Assembly (NCBI RefSeq): GCF_000179915.2
Contig: NC_014963.1
Span: forward strand, 3,162,001 to 3,226,000
Length of the DNA: 64,000 bases
Source: Terriglobus saanensis SP1PR4
Lineage (GTDB): Bacteria; Acidobacteriota; Terriglobia; Terriglobales; Acidobacteriaceae
Direction of reading: 5' to 3'
Numbering within the stretch: the stretch's first letter is position 1; each line of letters starts with the position of its first letter. The notes beneath the pieces were generated by a model. It saw only the letters and a program-made list of their open reading frames with translations. It did no database searches and had not been told where the DNA came from. Positions 1-9,790 of this stretch are shown piece by piece. The position numbers and the translations under genes are program-made.

Positions 1-1
1 T

Positions 2-3000
2 GCGCAGGTGATTGCGATTACGTTTACGACGAAGGCGACGGAGGAGATTCGCAACCGCATTCTCTCCGCGCTTTCTTCCGCGTCTCAGGACACTGAGGTT
101 GACAGCTTCGAACGCACGACGCGAGATCTGGCGAAGCAGGTACTGGCCCGCGATGCGGAGCACGGCTGGCAGTTGTTACAACAGCCGGAGCAGTTGAACA
201 TCCGTACGATCGACTCGCTGGCGGCGGAGATTGCACGATCCATGCCTGTGCTGGCGGGCGGCTGGGGGAAGCTTCAGCCGGCCGAAGACGCGTGGCCTCT
301 CTATGCGCGCGCGGCAAGACGCGTGATGTTGAAACTGGGCGGCGAGGATCGCGAACTCCATCAGGCCATTGAGACGATTCTTCTGCATCGCGATGCGAAT
401 CTGGCGGGTGTGGAAGCGCTGATCTGCGGCATGTTGCAGAAGCGGGAGCAGTGGGGCAGCCTGATTCCACTGCGCGGTGCGGAGCTTACAGATGAGTTTC
501 TGGATGAGCAGGTGCTTCCGCGTCTGAATGCGGCGCTGGAGCATAACGTTTGCGTATCGTTGACGCGGCTGCAGAAGGCTTTTCCACGGGCAAGTCTTGC
601 ACGAGTGGCGCAGATTGCGGAGAGTCTGTGCAACGAGCCGGGATACAAGGACAAGGAGAACTTCCTGATTCCGTGCCGGGAGCATTTGTCTCCTCCGGGG
701 ACGGAGTGTGGTCATCTGCCGTATTGGGTGGCTTTGATCGCCCTTCTGATGACGAAAGACAAGGATGGATGGCGGAAGAGCTACCAATCCAACCATGTGA
801 ATCTCATCATTCCGAAACCGGTGCAGGTGGAGTTGAAAGAACTCGTCGATTCGATTCGAAGCCCGGAACTTTCTGCTGCGATTGAGAATGTTCGTTCTGC
901 ACCGTCGCCTCCGTATCCACCGGAGCAGTGGATTGTGGCGAAGGCACTATTCCGGCTGCTGCGCAATGCTCTGGGTGAGTTGCGACTCGTCTTTGCTGAG
1001 GACGGCGAGTGCGACTTTACGGAGGTCTCGCTCTCTGCGCGGGAGGCATTACGCCATGGCAACGGCAAGGGAGATCTTGCGGCGATGATGGGCATGCGTA
1101 TGCAGCATCTATTGATGGACGAGATGCAGGATACCTCCGCGAGCCAGTACGACCTGCTGCAGGCGTTAACCGCAGGGTGGGACGGTTCGAGCCAGACGCT
1201 CTTTCTGGTAGGCGATCCGAAGCAGTCGATCTACCTCTTTCGCGAGGCGAAGGTGGAGCTCTTTCTCAAGGCGCTGACGACGGAACGGTTGGGCGATGTG
1301 CCGCTGAGCCGGTTGGTTCTGACCTCCAACTTCCGTTCGCAGGAGCGGCTGGTGAAGGGTTTCAACGAGGTCTTTCGCTTGCTGTTTCCAGAGCGCGAAG
1401 GAGAGATCGTCTATCACGATGCGACGGCGGAGGTTCCGGCTCAAGAGCATGAGCTTCGTTGGCATGCTACGCCGCTTCCCTACATGGACCGTGCACAGGC
1501 TGGAGCTTATAACAAGCAGCGCGAACGAGAGCAGGCGGAGGAGATTGCGAGTCTGCTGCATGACTGGCGTTCTCGGCCTGTGAGTGTTGCGAAGCCTAAG
1601 GCTTCTTCTGCGGCGGTGCTCGTGCGCACGAAGGCGCATGCGAGCCTCATTATGGAAGTGCTGGCGGAGGCGGGGATTCCCTACCGTGCTGTGGAGATGG
1701 AGCGGCTTGCGGACCGGCAGGAGGTCCTGGATGTGTTGTCCCTGACACGCGCGCTTCTGCATCCGGCGGACCGGACGGCGTGGCTTGCGATCTTTCATGC
1801 TCCGTGGTGTGGGCTGGGGCTTGCAGACCTGCACATTCTTGCGGCTGGCGATGATCCTGCGCAGGCGCAGCGGCCTTTGGAGCAGATGTTGCCGGAGCGA
1901 TTGAAGCTGCTCTCAGAGGCTTCTCGAATCCGTGCGGAAAAGACATGGACGATTCTTTCTGCGGCGCTGGGACAGAGGGGACGGATGCCTCTGGTGCGCT
2001 GGGTGGAACATACGTGGCACCTGTTAGGCGGAGATCTCTGCGCCGGGTCGGAGGGTTCGGCGAATGTGACGCGATTCTTTCATCTTTTAGAGAAGATGAC
2101 CGCGCAGAGGGGGGAGCCAAATCTTTCGGCGCTGCAGGACTCTCTACAGAAGCTCTTTGCTGAACACGCGGCTGCTCCCGATGCAGTCGAGATTCTGACA
2201 ATCCATAAGGCGAAGGGGCTGGAGTGGGACCTGGTGATTGTGCCTTCGTTGGAAAAGACTTCGAGACGGAATGACTCTACCCTGCTCGACTGGGCAGAGT
2301 TCCAATACGAGGATGATCTTGGGGAGATATCGCATCTTCTGCTGGCACCGATCCAGAGCAGTTCGGGTAAACCGGGGTCTCTGAACGATTTCATCCGCGG
2401 GCACCATAATGCCCGGGGAGAAGCGGAGTTGAAGCGGCTTCTTTATGTAGCGACTACGCGGGCGCGGAGCGCGCTGCATCTGTTTGCCTCGCCTGCAACG
2501 AAAAAAGACAACAGCGTGGGCGCGCGCCGAGGAACGCTCTTACATGCTGCGTGGCCGATTGCGGAAGCTCTGTTTGCTGAGCCCGCGCCGGTTCCGACTA
2601 AATTACTTTTCTGGCCGAGTTCCGCAGCGGAACCGCAGGAAGGGAGTGGCCTGGCGCTTGCGGCTGGCGCTGAAGTGGCGGCGAAGAGACCGATCCTGCG
2701 GAGGCTGCGTGCTGACTTTGATCCCAGAGAACGCCTGCTTGCGACGAAGCCTGAAGGAACGGCGAATGTGGACCTGCCCGCGCTTCCGGCGTTTCAGCGC
2801 TCCGGCGGATCGCTCGAAGTGCGCGCCGTGGGTGAAACGGTGCATGCCTTCCTGGAAGAGGTAGCCGCGCGCGTAGCGGAGGATATGTCTGAGGGCACCG
2901 CTGCGAATGCCGCCTTTGAGCAGGAGATGGGAAGACTTAGCTCCACCAAGGGGCGGATGACGAACTATGCGCGGTCGCAGGGGCTATCGCCTCGGGATGC

Positions 3001-3418
3001 GGAGCGTGCGGCGGGACTGGCGTTGGTCGCTCTTGAATCCGCGTTGTCGAGCAAGACGGGGCGGTGGCTTCTGCATCCTCACCCCGGCGCACAGAGCGAG
3101 TTTGGATTGCATACCGCAGATCTGGATTCGCCGGGAGTACATATCCGGATGGACCGGACGTTTCTTGCCGGAGACCAACCGCTTGCAGAGGGTACCTCCG
3201 TGCGATGGATCATCGACTTTAAATCCTCAGAGCATGGGAACCCGGATCACGCTTACTTTGACGTGCAGCGAGCGAAGTACCTGGGACAGATGCAGACCTA
3301 TGCCCAGGCGGCGCGTGCGGTGGGAGAGCAGGCTCAGATTATGCTGGGACTGTACTATCCGCGTATGGATCGTCTGATCTGGTGGCAGGATGAAAAAGAA
3401 GGGTGGCAGATTTCTTGA
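2..3418 (+). CDS. UvrD/AddA-type helicase-nuclease, 5' truncated by window edge
   Basis: This is the C-terminal 1138 residues or so of a superfamily 1 DNA helicase fused to a nuclease, probably a RecBCD/AddAB-like double-strand-break repair enzyme. The reading frame is open from the first bases and begins inside helicase motif Ia (ITFTTKATEEIRNRI), so Walker A lies upstream of the window. Further motifs are visible: a DEMQD helicase motif II near residue 370, LVGDPKQSIY (motif III), LTSNFRSQ (motif IV), LTIHKAKGLEWDLVIVPSL (motif V) and LLYVATTRAR (motif VI). The last 200 residues carry a PD-(D/E)XK nuclease pattern with an upstream Glu (SEFGL), IIDFKSS and QMQTYA. The nuclease end suggests AddA rather than plain UvrD. 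The partner AddB-like subunit is not visible and may lie upstream. Confidence 0.9.
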   Translation, partial: AQVIAITFTTKATEEIRNRILSALSSASQDTEVDSFERTTRDLAKQVLARDAEHGWQLLQQPEQLNIRTIDSLAAEIARSMPVLAGGWGKLQPAEDAWPLYARAARRVMLKLGGEDRELHQAIETILLHRDANLAGVEALICGMLQKREQWGSLIPLRGAELTDEFLDEQVLPRLNAALEHNVCVSLTRLQKAFPRASLARVAQIAESLCNEPGYKDKENFLIPCREHLSPPGTECGHLPYWVALIALLMTKDKDGWRKSYQSNHVNLIIPKPVQVELKELVDSIRSPELSAAIENVRSAPSPPYPPEQWIVAKALFRLLRNALGELRLVFAEDGECDFTEVSLSAREALRHGNGKGDLAAMMGMRMQHLLMDEMQDTSASQYDLLQALTAGWDGSSQTLFLVGDPKQSIYLFREAKVELFLKALTTERLGDVPLSRLVLTSNFRSQERLVKGFNEVFRLLFPEREGEIVYHDATAEVPAQEHELRWHATPLPYMDRAQAGAYNKQREREQAEEIASLLHDWRSRPVSVAKPKASSAAVLVRTKAHASLIMEVLAEAGIPYRAVEMERLADRQEVLDVLSLTRALLHPADRTAWLAIFHAPWCGLGLADLHILAAGDDPAQAQRPLEQMLPERLKLLSEASRIRAEKTWTILSAALGQRGRMPLVRWVEHTWHLLGGDLCAGSEGSANVTRFFHLLEKMTAQRGEPNLSALQDSLQKLFAEHAAAPDAVEILTIHKAKGLEWDLVIVPSLEKTSRRNDSTLLDWAEFQYEDDLGEISHLLLAPIQSSSGKPGSLNDFIRGHHNARGEAELKRLLYVATTRARSALHLFASPATKKDNSVGARRGTLLHAAWPIAEALFAEPAPVPTKLLFWPSSAAEPQEGSGLALAAGAEVAAKRPILRRLRADFDPRERLLATKPEGTANVDLPALPAFQRSGGSLEVRAVGETVHAFLEEVAARVAEDMSEGTAANAAFEQEMGRLSSTKGRMTNYARSQGLSPRDAERAAGLALVALESALSSKTGRWLLHPHPGAQSEFGLHTADLDSPGVHIRMDRTFLAGDQPLAEGTSVRWIIDFKSSEHGNPDHAYFDVQRAKYLGQMQTYAQAARAVGEQAQIMLGLYYPRMDRLIWWQDEKEGWQIS

Positions 3419-3464
3419 GCTCGTCGCAAGTTGTACCCCGCCCGGCCAACCCTATAGCTCCCAT

Positions 3465-3490
3465 GGCACTCCATGAGGGTGAGGGGTGCC
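3465..3490 (+). promoter_or_regulatory. Hairpin that would cover the permease ribosome-binding site
   Basis: GGCACTCC (3465-3472) can pair with GGGGTGCC (3483-3490), with one G-T wobble, around a 10-base loop. The 3' arm holds the GAGGGG Shine-Dalgarno sequence of the permease that starts at 3492. Folding of the leader could therefore limit translation. It may equally be chance in a GC-rich leader. Confidence 0.35.
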
Positions 3491-3491
3491 G

Positions 3492-5360
3492 ATGAGTTTT
3501 GCCGATTGGCTGTTAGCTGATCTCCGTGTTCCGACGACAATCCAGGAACACCCACCCGAAAATGCCTGGTGGCGGGTCATGTGCCTCACCGGTGTGGACT
3601 ACTTTTCCACATTGGGATACCAGCCGGGTATCGCGTTCCTCGCGGCCGGAATCCTATCGCCCTTTGCGACGCTGATCCTGGTGCTGGTCACCCTTGGAGC
3701 TGCTCTCCCCGTGTATAGCCGGGTAGCCAAGGCGAGCCCCAACGGCCAAGGCAGTATCGCGATGTTGCAGAACCTCTTTCCGGATTGGGCGGGCAAGCTC
3801 TTTGTGCTGGCCTTGCTGGGATTTGCAACGACAGACTTTGTCATTACGATGACGCTCTCCGCCGCGGACGCGGCAGCCCATCTGGTGCATAACTCTTTGA
3901 CCCCTCACTGGATGCAGAGCCAGATGGTGGTGACGCTGATCCTACTGATTGGATTGGGAGGGGTCTTCCTGAGAGGCTTCAAGGAGGCGATCACGATCGC
4001 TGTGTGGCTCGTGGGAATCTATCTCATTCTGAATGCGGTTGTGGCCTACGAGGGAGTCGTCCAGCTTGTGCATCACCCGGAGGCGTTGCGCGCATGGCAT
4101 CATGCGCTTTCTCTGCGCGGGCAACATCCTTTCCGCACGCTTGGTCTTCTGCTTCTGCTTTTCCCAAAGCTTGCTCTGGGACTCTCCGGATTTGAGACGG
4201 GCGTCGCTGTGATGCCTCTGATCAAAGCCAAGGATGAGAAACAACGCGTACGCAATACCAAGCGGCTACTGATTACTGCCGCCGTGATCATGAGTGTCTT
4301 CCTGATTGTGACCAGCGTGATTACGACGGTGCTTATCCCGGCAAAGGACTTTGCCGAGGGTGGTGCGGCCAATGGTCGCGCGATGGCATGGCTGGCGCAC
4401 CATTACCTAGGGACGGCGATGGGAACCGCCTATGACGTCAGCACCATCTGCATTCTGGCGTTTGCGGGTGCATCGGCCATGGCGGGCCTGCTCAACCTGA
4501 TTCCACGTTACCTGCCTCGTTTTGGCATGGCGCCGGAGTGGGCCAAGGCTTCGCGTCCCCTCGTGCTGGTGTTTATGGGGATTGCGATCTTTGTCACCGT
4601 GCTCTTCCATGCGGATGTGGACGCACAGGGTGGTGCGTACGCTACCGGCGTTCTGGTATTGATTACATCCGCATCCGTGGCTGTGATGCTGGCGTGCAGA
4701 AATCCAATTTCCCGCTGGTTCTTCACGGGGACGACGGTGGTCTTTGGATATACGACGCTTGCCAATATCTTCGAGCGCCCTGAGGGACTCAAAATCTCTT
4801 CCATCTTTATTGCGGCCATCATCGGTGTTTCGTTGCTCTCGCGCGCCCTTCGGTCGACGGAGCTGCGCGTCACGAGCGTGACCTTCGATGCGAGTGCCGA
4901 GGAACTGCTGCGGGATGACGACGACCAGGTCTTTCGCGTGGTCGCCCATGCACCGGAAGAGGGGGAGACAATCAGCCAGCTTGATGAGAACGACCTAGAG
5001 CTTCGCAAGTTCCATAATCTCGAGTCGGAAGAGTGCCTTTACTTTTTAGAGATCTATCGTTCCGAGGCGTCGGACTTTTCCAATGAGCTTCACGTGAGTG
5101 GGCGGCGCGTGGGATGTCACCGCATTCTTTTTGCAAAGAGTCCCGTTGTGGCGAACTCTATTGCCGCACTCCTGATCTGCTTGGAAGAGCGTACGAAGAA
5201 GGTTCCACATGCATACTTTCGGTGGACCGACGTCAGTCCGTCGAGGAATATCTTCCGCTTCATCTTCCTTGGAGAGGGCGATACAGCACCCTTGACCCAC
5301 GAAGTTTTGCGCAGAGCGGTTCGTGATCCAAACCGACGGCCGATTGTGCACGTAAGTTAA
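3492..5360 (+). CDS. APC-superfamily amino-acid permease with long cytosolic tail
   Basis: An inner-membrane transporter of the amino acid-polyamine-organocation superfamily, probably importing an amino acid or a similar small solute; the substrate cannot be told. About 12 hydrophobic segments occupy roughly residues 40-450. The early stretch [19 protein letters not shown] resembles the first, substrate-binding helix region of APC proteins. A charged, non-membrane tail of about 170 residues follows (from [11 protein letters not shown] onward), longer than in plain members and without a fold I recognise. The ATG at 3492 is preferred over an upstream GTG at 3486 because GAGGGG ends five bases before it. 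It stands alone between the helicase and a small secreted or membrane protein. Confidence 0.8.
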   Translation: MSFADWLLADLRVPTTIQEHPPENAWWRVMCLTGVDYFSTLGYQPGIAFLAAGILSPFATLILVLVTLGAALPVYSRVAKASPNGQGSIAMLQNLFPDWAGKLFVLALLGFATTDFVITMTLSAADAAAHLVHNSLTPHWMQSQMVVTLILLIGLGGVFLRGFKEAITIAVWLVGIYLILNAVVAYEGVVQLVHHPEALRAWHHALSLRGQHPFRTLGLLLLLFPKLALGLSGFETGVAVMPLIKAKDEKQRVRNTKRLLITAAVIMSVFLIVTSVITTVLIPAKDFAEGGAANGRAMAWLAHHYLGTAMGTAYDVSTICILAFAGASAMAGLLNLIPRYLPRFGMAPEWAKASRPLVLVFMGIAIFVTVLFHADVDAQGGAYATGVLVLITSASVAVMLACRNPISRWFFTGTTVVFGYTTLANIFERPEGLKISSIFIAAIIGVSLLSRALRSTELRVTSVTFDASAEELLRDDDDQVFRVVAHAPEEGETISQLDENDLELRKFHNLESEECLYFLEIYRSEASDFSNELHVSGRRVGCHRILFAKSPVVANSIAALLICLEERTKKVPHAYFRWTDVSPSRNIFRFIFLGEGDTAPLTHEVLRRAVRDPNRRPIVHVS

Positions 5361-5411
5361 GAGCAGAGACGGTTTTCTTATTGCGGGTTGCGTCTCATCA
5401 AGGAACCCTCT

Positions 5412-5807
5412 ATGCTCAAGAGTGTGCTGTGGAGAAACACAAGCCGGGCGTCAAAAAAACGCGGTACGCCGTTCTGGCTCTCTGCGTTTGTTTTTCTCTG
5501 CCTGTCCCTCTTTGTTGTCGGCAGTGTGGCCCAAGCCTGCCATACGCATTCTGAGATAATCGACAGTCTTCCCTCCAGGAGCCAGAGCTCTCATCAGACC
5601 ACCCCTGAGAACTGTCCGCTCTGTACTGCAATGCACTCTGCTTTACACGTCGCCGGGACGTCTGTTGTCTCGCACGTGGAACCGACGATTCGTTTGGTCG
5701 AGCACTACACGCCGACGACTCCTAGTTTTTTTTGGCAATTCGATCTGGCCTGCCGGCCTCCGCCGACTGACATGCTGCGGAGCATGTCGTCGCACGCGAT
5801 CGGATAG
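5412..5807 (+). CDS. Small membrane or secreted protein with CPLC motif (DUF2946-like)
   Basis: A 131-residue protein with one hydrophobic segment (WLSAFVFLCLSLFVVGSVA) followed by QACHTH and, about 40 residues on, ENCPLCTAMHSALH. The Cys/His-rich pattern of a CxHxH and a CPLC group after one membrane anchor resembles the DUF2946 family, whose members often sit beside TonB receptors and metal-handling genes. A role in binding a metal such as copper in the periplasm is inference. The ATG at 5412 is chosen because AAGGA lies eight bases upstream; an earlier TTG at 5388 has no such support. The gene is 78 bp upstream of a TonB receptor on the same strand and is probably co-transcribed with it. 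Confidence 0.65.
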   Translation: MLKSVLWRNTSRASKKRGTPFWLSAFVFLCLSLFVVGSVAQACHTHSEIIDSLPSRSQSSHQTTPENCPLCTAMHSALHVAGTSVVSHVEPTIRLVEHYTPTTPSFFWQFDLACRPPPTDMLRSMSSHAIG

Positions 5808-5885
5808 AGCCTTCCTCCCTCCCGAAGATCGCCTGCCTCTAGCGTTTACCGCTATCCCGTTGTACTCACGGCAGGAGTTTTCCCT

Positions 5886-8456
5886 ATGAACAGAATTTTC
5901 TTTCGGTCGTTCGTCTTTGCGCTCTCGATCTTTCTTTTTGCAGCGGCTTTGAACGCGCAGACGGCCTCAGGATCGCTTTCAGGTATAGTCACCGATTCCA
6001 CAGGCGCTGTCATCCCAGGCGCTACGATTACGATCGAGAATCCCGTCAGCGGATTTAAGCGAAGCTTTACTACAGACAGTGCTGGTCACTTCACGGCAAC
6101 GAATCTACCGTTCAATCGCTATCACGTGACCGCCCTGGCTGCTGGCTTTTCGAGTTCCGCGCAGGATGCGGCGATTCGTGGTGCGGGTGGCAATACCACG
6201 AACTTCCAGCTTTCCATTGGCGTCGCTTCGGAGATCACGGTCGAATCAGACGATATGGTAAGCAACAATCCCGTATCGTCCAACACGATCGATCGCAATC
6301 TCTTCGACAAGCTTCCACTCGAGAGCACCTCTGCTCCCCTCTCTTCGCTTGTAACCCAGAGCACACCTGGAATTGCATCGGATTCGAACGGCCTCTTTCA
6401 TCCGATGGGTGAGCATGCGGATACGACCTTTGCGATTGACGGGCAGTCGATCTCCGATCAGCAGAGCCGTGTCTTCGGCAATCCGCCGTCGACGAACATC
6501 ATTCAGTCGATCAACGTCATCAATGGAATCGCACCTCCGGAGTACGGCGACAAGGCAAGTCTGGTCGTAGAAACGACGACGCGTTCAGGGCTTGGGCTGG
6601 TGAAGCCGACGGGAACGGTCTCCCTTACCTATGGCAGCTTCGGCACAACGACCGCCGCTGCTGCAATTGGGCTTGGAACCAAACGTTTCGGTGACTTTCT
6701 CTCTGTGGATGGAGTGAACGCGGGGCGCTACCTGGATACGCCCGAGTTCCGGCCGGTGCATGATCATGGCAATAACTTTAACGTGTTCGACCGCTTCGAT
6801 TTGAAGCCTACGGAACAGGACGCTTTGCAACTCAATCTTTCGTTTTCACGGTCCTGGTTCCAACAGCCGGACCAGTTCGATCAGGAGACGCAGGACCAGC
6901 GGGCACAGATCTTCAGTTTCAACATTGCCCCATCGTGGACGCATACTCTGAGCGCAAAAAGCCTGTTTACGATTGCTCCCTTTCTGAGGCAGGACAACTT
7001 TCATTACTATCCAAGCAAAGACATCACGGACGACACACCTGTCACCTTGTCGCAGAGTCGTCGCCTACAGCAGGCAGGTGGGCGTGGGGACTTTATCTTC
7101 ACCTCCGGGATTAACACCTTCAAAGTTGGGATTACTGGCAGCCGTTATGGTCTGGCCGAGAGCTTTGGCCTCGGCGTGACCGATCCGACCTTCAATCCCC
7201 CCTGCTTTGACGCCTCCGGCAACCCCGTTACCGACCCGTCGGTCACCAATCCCTCACAATGCGCTGCCCTGGGTTTCACGGCCAATGACGGCTTTCTTTC
7301 TGGGCTGGCACCTTACGATCTCAGCCGTGGTGGCCAGCTTTACCACTTTCAGGGAACGGCTCCTATCTTTGAAGAGGCCGCATATATCTCTGACACGATC
7401 GCCTGGAAGAATTGGACTGTGCTTCTTGGAGGACGCTTCGATAACTACAGCGGCCTCAGCAGCCGATCCATGGCGCAGCCGCGTTTGGGCGTGAGCTACA
7501 CCGTGCCGAAGGCTGGTACCGTGCTCCGGCTTGGATATGGCAAATTCTTCCTGACGCCCTATAACGAGAACCTTATCGTCTCCAGTTCCACCGGCATTGG
7601 TGGACTTGAGAGCACCTCAGCGACACCACTTGCCGCGGTGCCGCTGAAGCCGGCGTCCCGCCATCAGTACAACGCCGGGTTTGAACAGGGTGTGAGCCGT
7701 TATCTCGTTGTCAGTGCCGAGTATTTCTGGAAGTACACGGACCGGGATTTCGATTTCGACATCGTCGTCAACAGTCCGCTGGCGTTCCCGATCCAGTGGC
7801 AGAAGTCGAAGATCGATGGTCTGGGAATCAAGCTGACCGTTCCGAACTACAAGGGATTCTCTGCTTACTCCTCGCTTGGCCACACGCGTTCGCGCTTCTT
7901 CGGACCTGAGGTTGGAGGCGTGTTGTCCAACGATCCCACGGTGAATACCTCTGCTGTCTTCCGTATCGATCACGATCAGGCGTTTCAGCAGTCCACGAAC
8001 GCAACGTATCAGTTCCATCACAGCTTGTATGGCGGGTTTACCTGGCACTACGAGAGTGGACTGGTTGCGGGAGCGGGTCGCGACGATTTGCTGGGTCTGA
8101 CAGGAGATCAGCAGGCGGCGCTTAAGCTGACTTGCGGAAGCCAGGCTGCGACGATCAACAATCCGATCATCGCTTGTGCTCCGAACGATCTAAAGACGCC
8201 TGTTCTGAACCTTCCGGCGGAAGGCACTGAGAACGACGACAAGAATCCGAACCGCGTCGCTCCGCGAACGCTCTTTGACGCGACCGTCGGCTGGGACGAT
8301 ATCTTCCACGTAAAGGATGGCATCAAGACGAACGTCAGCGTTTTGGCAACCAATCTTACGAACAGGTACGCGGTATACAACTTCCTTTCGACGTTCAGCG
8401 GAACGCACTTTGTTTCGCCGCGCGCCATCACGGGGAAGGTGAGCTTCAACTTCTAA
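5886..8456 (+). CDS. TonB-dependent receptor with carboxypeptidase-like N-terminal domain
   Basis: An 856-residue outer-membrane receptor. A signal peptide ending at LNAQ is followed by a carboxypeptidase-regulatory-like domain (SGSLSGIVTDSTGAVIPGATITIENP), a plug region with FAIDGQSISDQQS and PPEYGDKASLVVETTTRSG, and a long beta-barrel that ends in VSFNF, the usual C-terminal aromatic. AGGAG lies seven bases before the ATG. It is shorter than the roughly 1000-residue Oar-like receptors typical of acidobacteria. The preceding CPLC-motif protein hints at a metal chelate as substrate, but this is inference. An intrinsic terminator follows directly. Confidence 0.88.
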   Translation: MNRIFFRSFVFALSIFLFAAALNAQTASGSLSGIVTDSTGAVIPGATITIENPVSGFKRSFTTDSAGHFTATNLPFNRYHVTALAAGFSSSAQDAAIRGAGGNTTNFQLSIGVASEITVESDDMVSNNPVSSNTIDRNLFDKLPLESTSAPLSSLVTQSTPGIASDSNGLFHPMGEHADTTFAIDGQSISDQQSRVFGNPPSTNIIQSINVINGIAPPEYGDKASLVVETTTRSGLGLVKPTGTVSLTYGSFGTTTAAAAIGLGTKRFGDFLSVDGVNAGRYLDTPEFRPVHDHGNNFNVFDRFDLKPTEQDALQLNLSFSRSWFQQPDQFDQETQDQRAQIFSFNIAPSWTHTLSAKSLFTIAPFLRQDNFHYYPSKDITDDTPVTLSQSRRLQQAGGRGDFIFTSGINTFKVGITGSRYGLAESFGLGVTDPTFNPPCFDASGNPVTDPSVTNPSQCAALGFTANDGFLSGLAPYDLSRGGQLYHFQGTAPIFEEAAYISDTIAWKNWTVLLGGRFDNYSGLSSRSMAQPRLGVSYTVPKAGTVLRLGYGKFFLTPYNENLIVSSSTGIGGLESTSATPLAAVPLKPASRHQYNAGFEQGVSRYLVVSAEYFWKYTDRDFDFDIVVNSPLAFPIQWQKSKIDGLGIKLTVPNYKGFSAYSSLGHTRSRFFGPEVGGVLSNDPTVNTSAVFRIDHDQAFQQSTNATYQFHHSLYGGFTWHYESGLVAGAGRDDLLGLTGDQQAALKLTCGSQAATINNPIIACAPNDLKTPVLNLPAEGTENDDKNPNRVAPRTLFDATVGWDDIFHVKDGIKTNVSVLATNLTNRYAVYNFLSTFSGTHFVSPRAITGKVSFNF

Positions 8457-8473
8457 TTGGTACCGAACGAGAA

Positions 8474-8506
8474 GGGCCCGCGAGCGATCGCGGGCCTTTC
8501 TGTTTG
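8474..8506 (+). terminator. Intrinsic terminator after the TonB receptor
   Basis: A perfect 9-bp stem, GGCCCGCGA (8475-8483) with TCGCGGGCC (8488-8496), has a four-base loop and is followed by a T-rich run. It separates the plus-strand receptor from the convergent minus-strand glycosyltransferase. Confidence 0.85.
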
Positions 8507-8525
8507 TAGTTGTGTTGCGGAGAAT

Positions 8526-9503
8526 CTACGAGAGCATGGTCTCTTCCGAAGAGCGAAGCCGAACGATGCGCTCCACAGTGTAAGGAGCGCGGTTCTGGGG
8601 CGAATGGAAGTGGCGGACCTGAAGCTCTCCCAGAAGACCGATCCCCATCATCTGGATCCCTGCCAGAATGGCGACGCTCGCCACGACAAAGAGGGGGCTG
8701 TGTTCCTGCATTACGTGACCATGCGTGAAGAGCTTCAACGCGAGAAGCCAGAGCGAGATTCCAAAGCCAGCCAGCATTCCCAGTGCACCGAAACTTCCGA
8801 AGAAGTGCAGCGGGCGAGTGACGTATTTCAGAAGGAAGCGGATCGTCACCAGATCGAAGAAGACGCGGAAGGTGCGCGAGATACCATAGTGGCTGGTTCC
8901 GTGCATGCGTGGGGGATTGGAGATGGGAATCTCGCAGATGCTTGCGCCGTACCAGCTGGCGAGCGCGGGGATGAAGCGGTGCATCTGGCCGTAGAGGGGG
9001 ATATTTTGAATGACCTCGCGGCGGTAAGCTTTAAAGGTCGTTCCGAAGTCGTGGATATCGACGCCGCTGAGTTTGGCCATGAGCCAGTTGGCCATGCGCG
9101 AGGGGAAGCGCCGCAGGACGAAGTTATCGCCGCGCTGGGCGCGCCAGCCGCTGACGACGTCGTATCCTTCCTCGAGTTTGGCGAGAAAGGCAGGAATCTC
9201 TTCCGGTGCGTGTTGCAGATCGCCGTCCATGGCGAGGATACAATCTCCGCTGGAATGGTCGAAGCCTGCGGCAAGCGCGCTGGTCTGTCCGAAGTTGCGT
9301 CGAAGTTTGATGACGAGGACGCGGCTATCGACGGCAGCGATCTCTTCGAGCAGGCGATAGGTACGGTCACGCGAACCATCGTCGACGAACACGATCTCAA
9401 ACGTGTCGTTGACGTGCTCCATGACGTTTTTGAGGCGGTCATAAAGCGCCGTGACGCTCTCTTCTTCGTTATGGAACGGGACTACGATCGAATATTTTGG
9501 CAC
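8526..9503 (-). CDS. Family 2 glycosyltransferase (dolichol-phosphate mannosyltransferase type)
   Basis: A 325-residue membrane-anchored GT2 enzyme that probably moves a sugar from a nucleotide donor to a polyprenyl phosphate. The N-terminal catalytic domain shows YSIVVPFHNEEESV, EIVFVDDGSRDRT, and the DXD-type AMDGDLQHAPEE. Two hydrophobic helices follow near the C-terminus (FGALGMLAGFGISLWLLAL and LFVVASVAILAGIQMMGIGLL), as in undecaprenyl-phosphate glucosyl/mannosyl transferases such as ArnC or GtrB. The open frame extends far upstream without an ATG and into the next gene's promoter region. The GTG at 9503 (PKYSIVVP) gives the usual family length. It stands alone and converges on the TonB receptor. 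Confidence 0.85.
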   Translation of the reverse strand: MPKYSIVVPFHNEEESVTALYDRLKNVMEHVNDTFEIVFVDDGSRDRTYRLLEEIAAVDSRVLVIKLRRNFGQTSALAAGFDHSSGDCILAMDGDLQHAPEEIPAFLAKLEEGYDVVSGWRAQRGDNFVLRRFPSRMANWLMAKLSGVDIHDFGTTFKAYRREVIQNIPLYGQMHRFIPALASWYGASICEIPISNPPRMHGTSHYGISRTFRVFFDLVTIRFLLKYVTRPLHFFGSFGALGMLAGFGISLWLLALKLFTHGHVMQEHSPLFVVASVAILAGIQMMGIGLLGELQVRHFHSPQNRAPYTVERIVRLRSSEETMLS

Positions 9504-9790
9504 TTCAATATGGTAAACCTTCGGCCGCAGGGTACCAACCTGGATTCTCAGGCAGGGAATGGAATGTTCGAGATCCTGCGGCGTGGGTGATGATGATGGG
9601 GATGCCTCCGAAACAGCCCTATACCGAGACGCCGCACGTGGAGATGGAACCTGACTCCACCGTCCATACACACGCAGGCATTCCGCATCAAAGTATTGAT
9701 GGAACAGAAGTTGTTGCAAAAGAAACCAGCACGAAGGTACCCCATGCAGGTACAACAGAAGAGGATCTTCCCTGGTACAGAGAGGCCGAC

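Noticed and set aside
8457-9590. Plus-strand open frame of 377 codons opposite the GT2 gene
   Set aside because: The minus-strand product has clear GT2 motifs, and the plus-strand frame shows no family pattern. It also starts inside the terminator of the TonB receptor.
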